This document shows, in pieces, positions 5,430 through 5,720 of a stretch of 5,720 nucleotides of DNA. The DNA comes from an uncultured Mycoplasmatota bacterium (GTDB taxonomy: Bacteria > Bacillota_I > Bacilli_A > RF39 > UBA660): NCBI GenBank assembly GCA_900546715.1, contig UREA01000054.1:1-5720 (forward strand), given 5' to 3'. The position numbers and the translations under genes are program-made. The first letter of the stretch is position 1. Every line of letters begins with the position of its first letter. The notes under the pieces are model-generated. The model was not told where the DNA came from. It searched no databases and saw nothing but the letters and a program-made list of their open reading frames with translations.

Positions 5430-5594
5430 ATAGCTTTCTTTAAAGTTTTAAAATTAAGAGATACTACAAATAATATATTAATTATTTCTGCTATAACTAT
5501 TGCTTCAAAAGTTAGGCCGGTATTCTATTCAAACTCTGATGTTCAATATGCTTCTGGTGATGGTTCTGAACAAAATCCTATAAGATTGGCTTAA
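5430..5594 (+). pseudogene. Orphan C-terminal fragment of a third surface-protein module
   Basis: After the TAA at 5427-5429 the same frame stays open to TAA at 5592-5594 with no start codon. From about 5457 it matches the end of modules 1 and 2: RDTTNN aligns with SRDSSTSNN, and KVRPVFYSNSDVQY is followed by SGDGSEQNPIRLA. The stretch 5430-5456 has no clear counterpart. The fragment covers only about the last 45 residues of a module. It suggests either an older third repeat reduced by deletion or a second gene copy whose front was lost. No ribosome binding site or promoter is seen, so it is probably not translated on its own. Confidence 0.8.
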
Positions 5595-5597
5595 TAC

Positions 5598-5627
5598 TGG
5601 ACAGTTTTGATTAAGACTAGGTAGAAT
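5598..5627 (+). promoter_or_regulatory. Promoter-like TGGACA-18-TAGAAT
   Basis: TGGACA (5598-5603) and TAGAAT (5622-5627) each match the sigma-A consensus at five of six positions, with an 18-bp spacer. Transcription would begin near 5634. A 24-codon frame starts at ATG 5637 but has no good ribosome binding site. A strong terminator follows at 5666-5701, so the likely product is a short RNA or a leader for a gene beyond the window. Confidence 0.4.
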
Positions 5628-5665
5628 CGAGAAAAAATGGATGTAAAAGTGCGTCCGATAGTAAT

Positions 5666-5702
5666 AAAATCCACTGATTGTATCAAAAATCAGTGGATTT
5701 TT
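5666..5702 (+). terminator. Strong intrinsic terminator near the window end
   Basis: AAAATCCACTGATT (5666-5679) is complementary to AATCAGTGGATTTT (5688-5701), a 14-bp stem with an 8-nt loop and a T5 run through 5702. The A-rich left flank allows use from the minus strand as well. It would terminate the decayed surface-gene transcript or the short transcript from the promoter at 5598-5627. Confidence 0.8.
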
Positions 5703-5720
5703 ACATGCTAAAACAAGGTA

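Noticed and set aside
5637..5711. 24-codon frame MDVKVRPIVI... inside the right-hand terminator
   Set aside because: It lacks a convincing ribosome binding site, and much of it is the terminator hairpin. Kept only as a remark under the promoter and finding.
1..5720. Mycoplasma-type code with TGA as tryptophan
   Set aside because: Tryptophans in the recognised proteins are encoded by TGG, and I saw no frame that needs TGA as a sense codon; the broken surface gene is interrupted by TAA.

Overview
The window is strongly AT-rich with compact, short-spaced genes, clear AGGAGG/GGAGG-type ribosome binding sites and TTGACA/TATAAT-like promoters. Tryptophan is encoded by TGG, and I see no sign of TGA being used as tryptophan. 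Together with a modular, TM-anchored surface-protein type that I associate from memory with uncultured gut Bacilli, this suggests a low-GC Bacillota, probably intestinal. No species can be named.

Layout. (1) Bases 1-280 hold a strong extended -10 promoter, a possible 15-codon leader ORF whose end lies inside an intrinsic-terminator hairpin, and a second perfect hairpin. They lead into (2) a radical SAM protein of the spore-photoproduct-lyase-like family (281-1051) with an unusual three-cysteine spacing. (3) The next intergenic gap is almost filled by six tandem 32-bp units (1074-1258). A triplet in each unit is either CCC or GGG, while the surrounding core is constant. The array abuts the promoter of (4) a DUF4143-type AAA ATPase with a PD-(D/E)XK-like C-terminus (1314-2642), followed by a 61-aa zinc-ribbon protein (2671-2856). 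These two form a small operon closed by a perfect 15-bp terminator. (5) A divergent pair follows: an XRE-type regulator on the minus strand (3026-3271) and a TM-anchored extracellular protein on the plus strand (from 3349). Between them is a perfect 10-bp inverted repeat whose arms each read TATATAGGCT outward. (6) The surface gene is decayed. An in-frame TAA (4732-4734) separates module 1 from module 2, a deletion-frameshift breaks module 2 near 5104-5118, and an orphan C-terminal piece of a third module lies at about 5457-5594. (7) The window ends with a promoter-like sequence and a strong hairpin terminator only about 70 bp apart.

How the parts may work together. The ATPase and zinc-ribbon genes are probably co-transcribed, and their Shine-Dalgarno arrangement suggests translational coupling. 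The XRE protein probably controls its own divergent promoter and the surface-protein gene. The radical SAM gene appears to depend on read-through of leader terminators. The most unusual element is the CCC/GGG tandem array beside the ATPase-nuclease gene. Whether it is an operator array, a mobile-element end or an independent repeat cannot be settled from the window alone.
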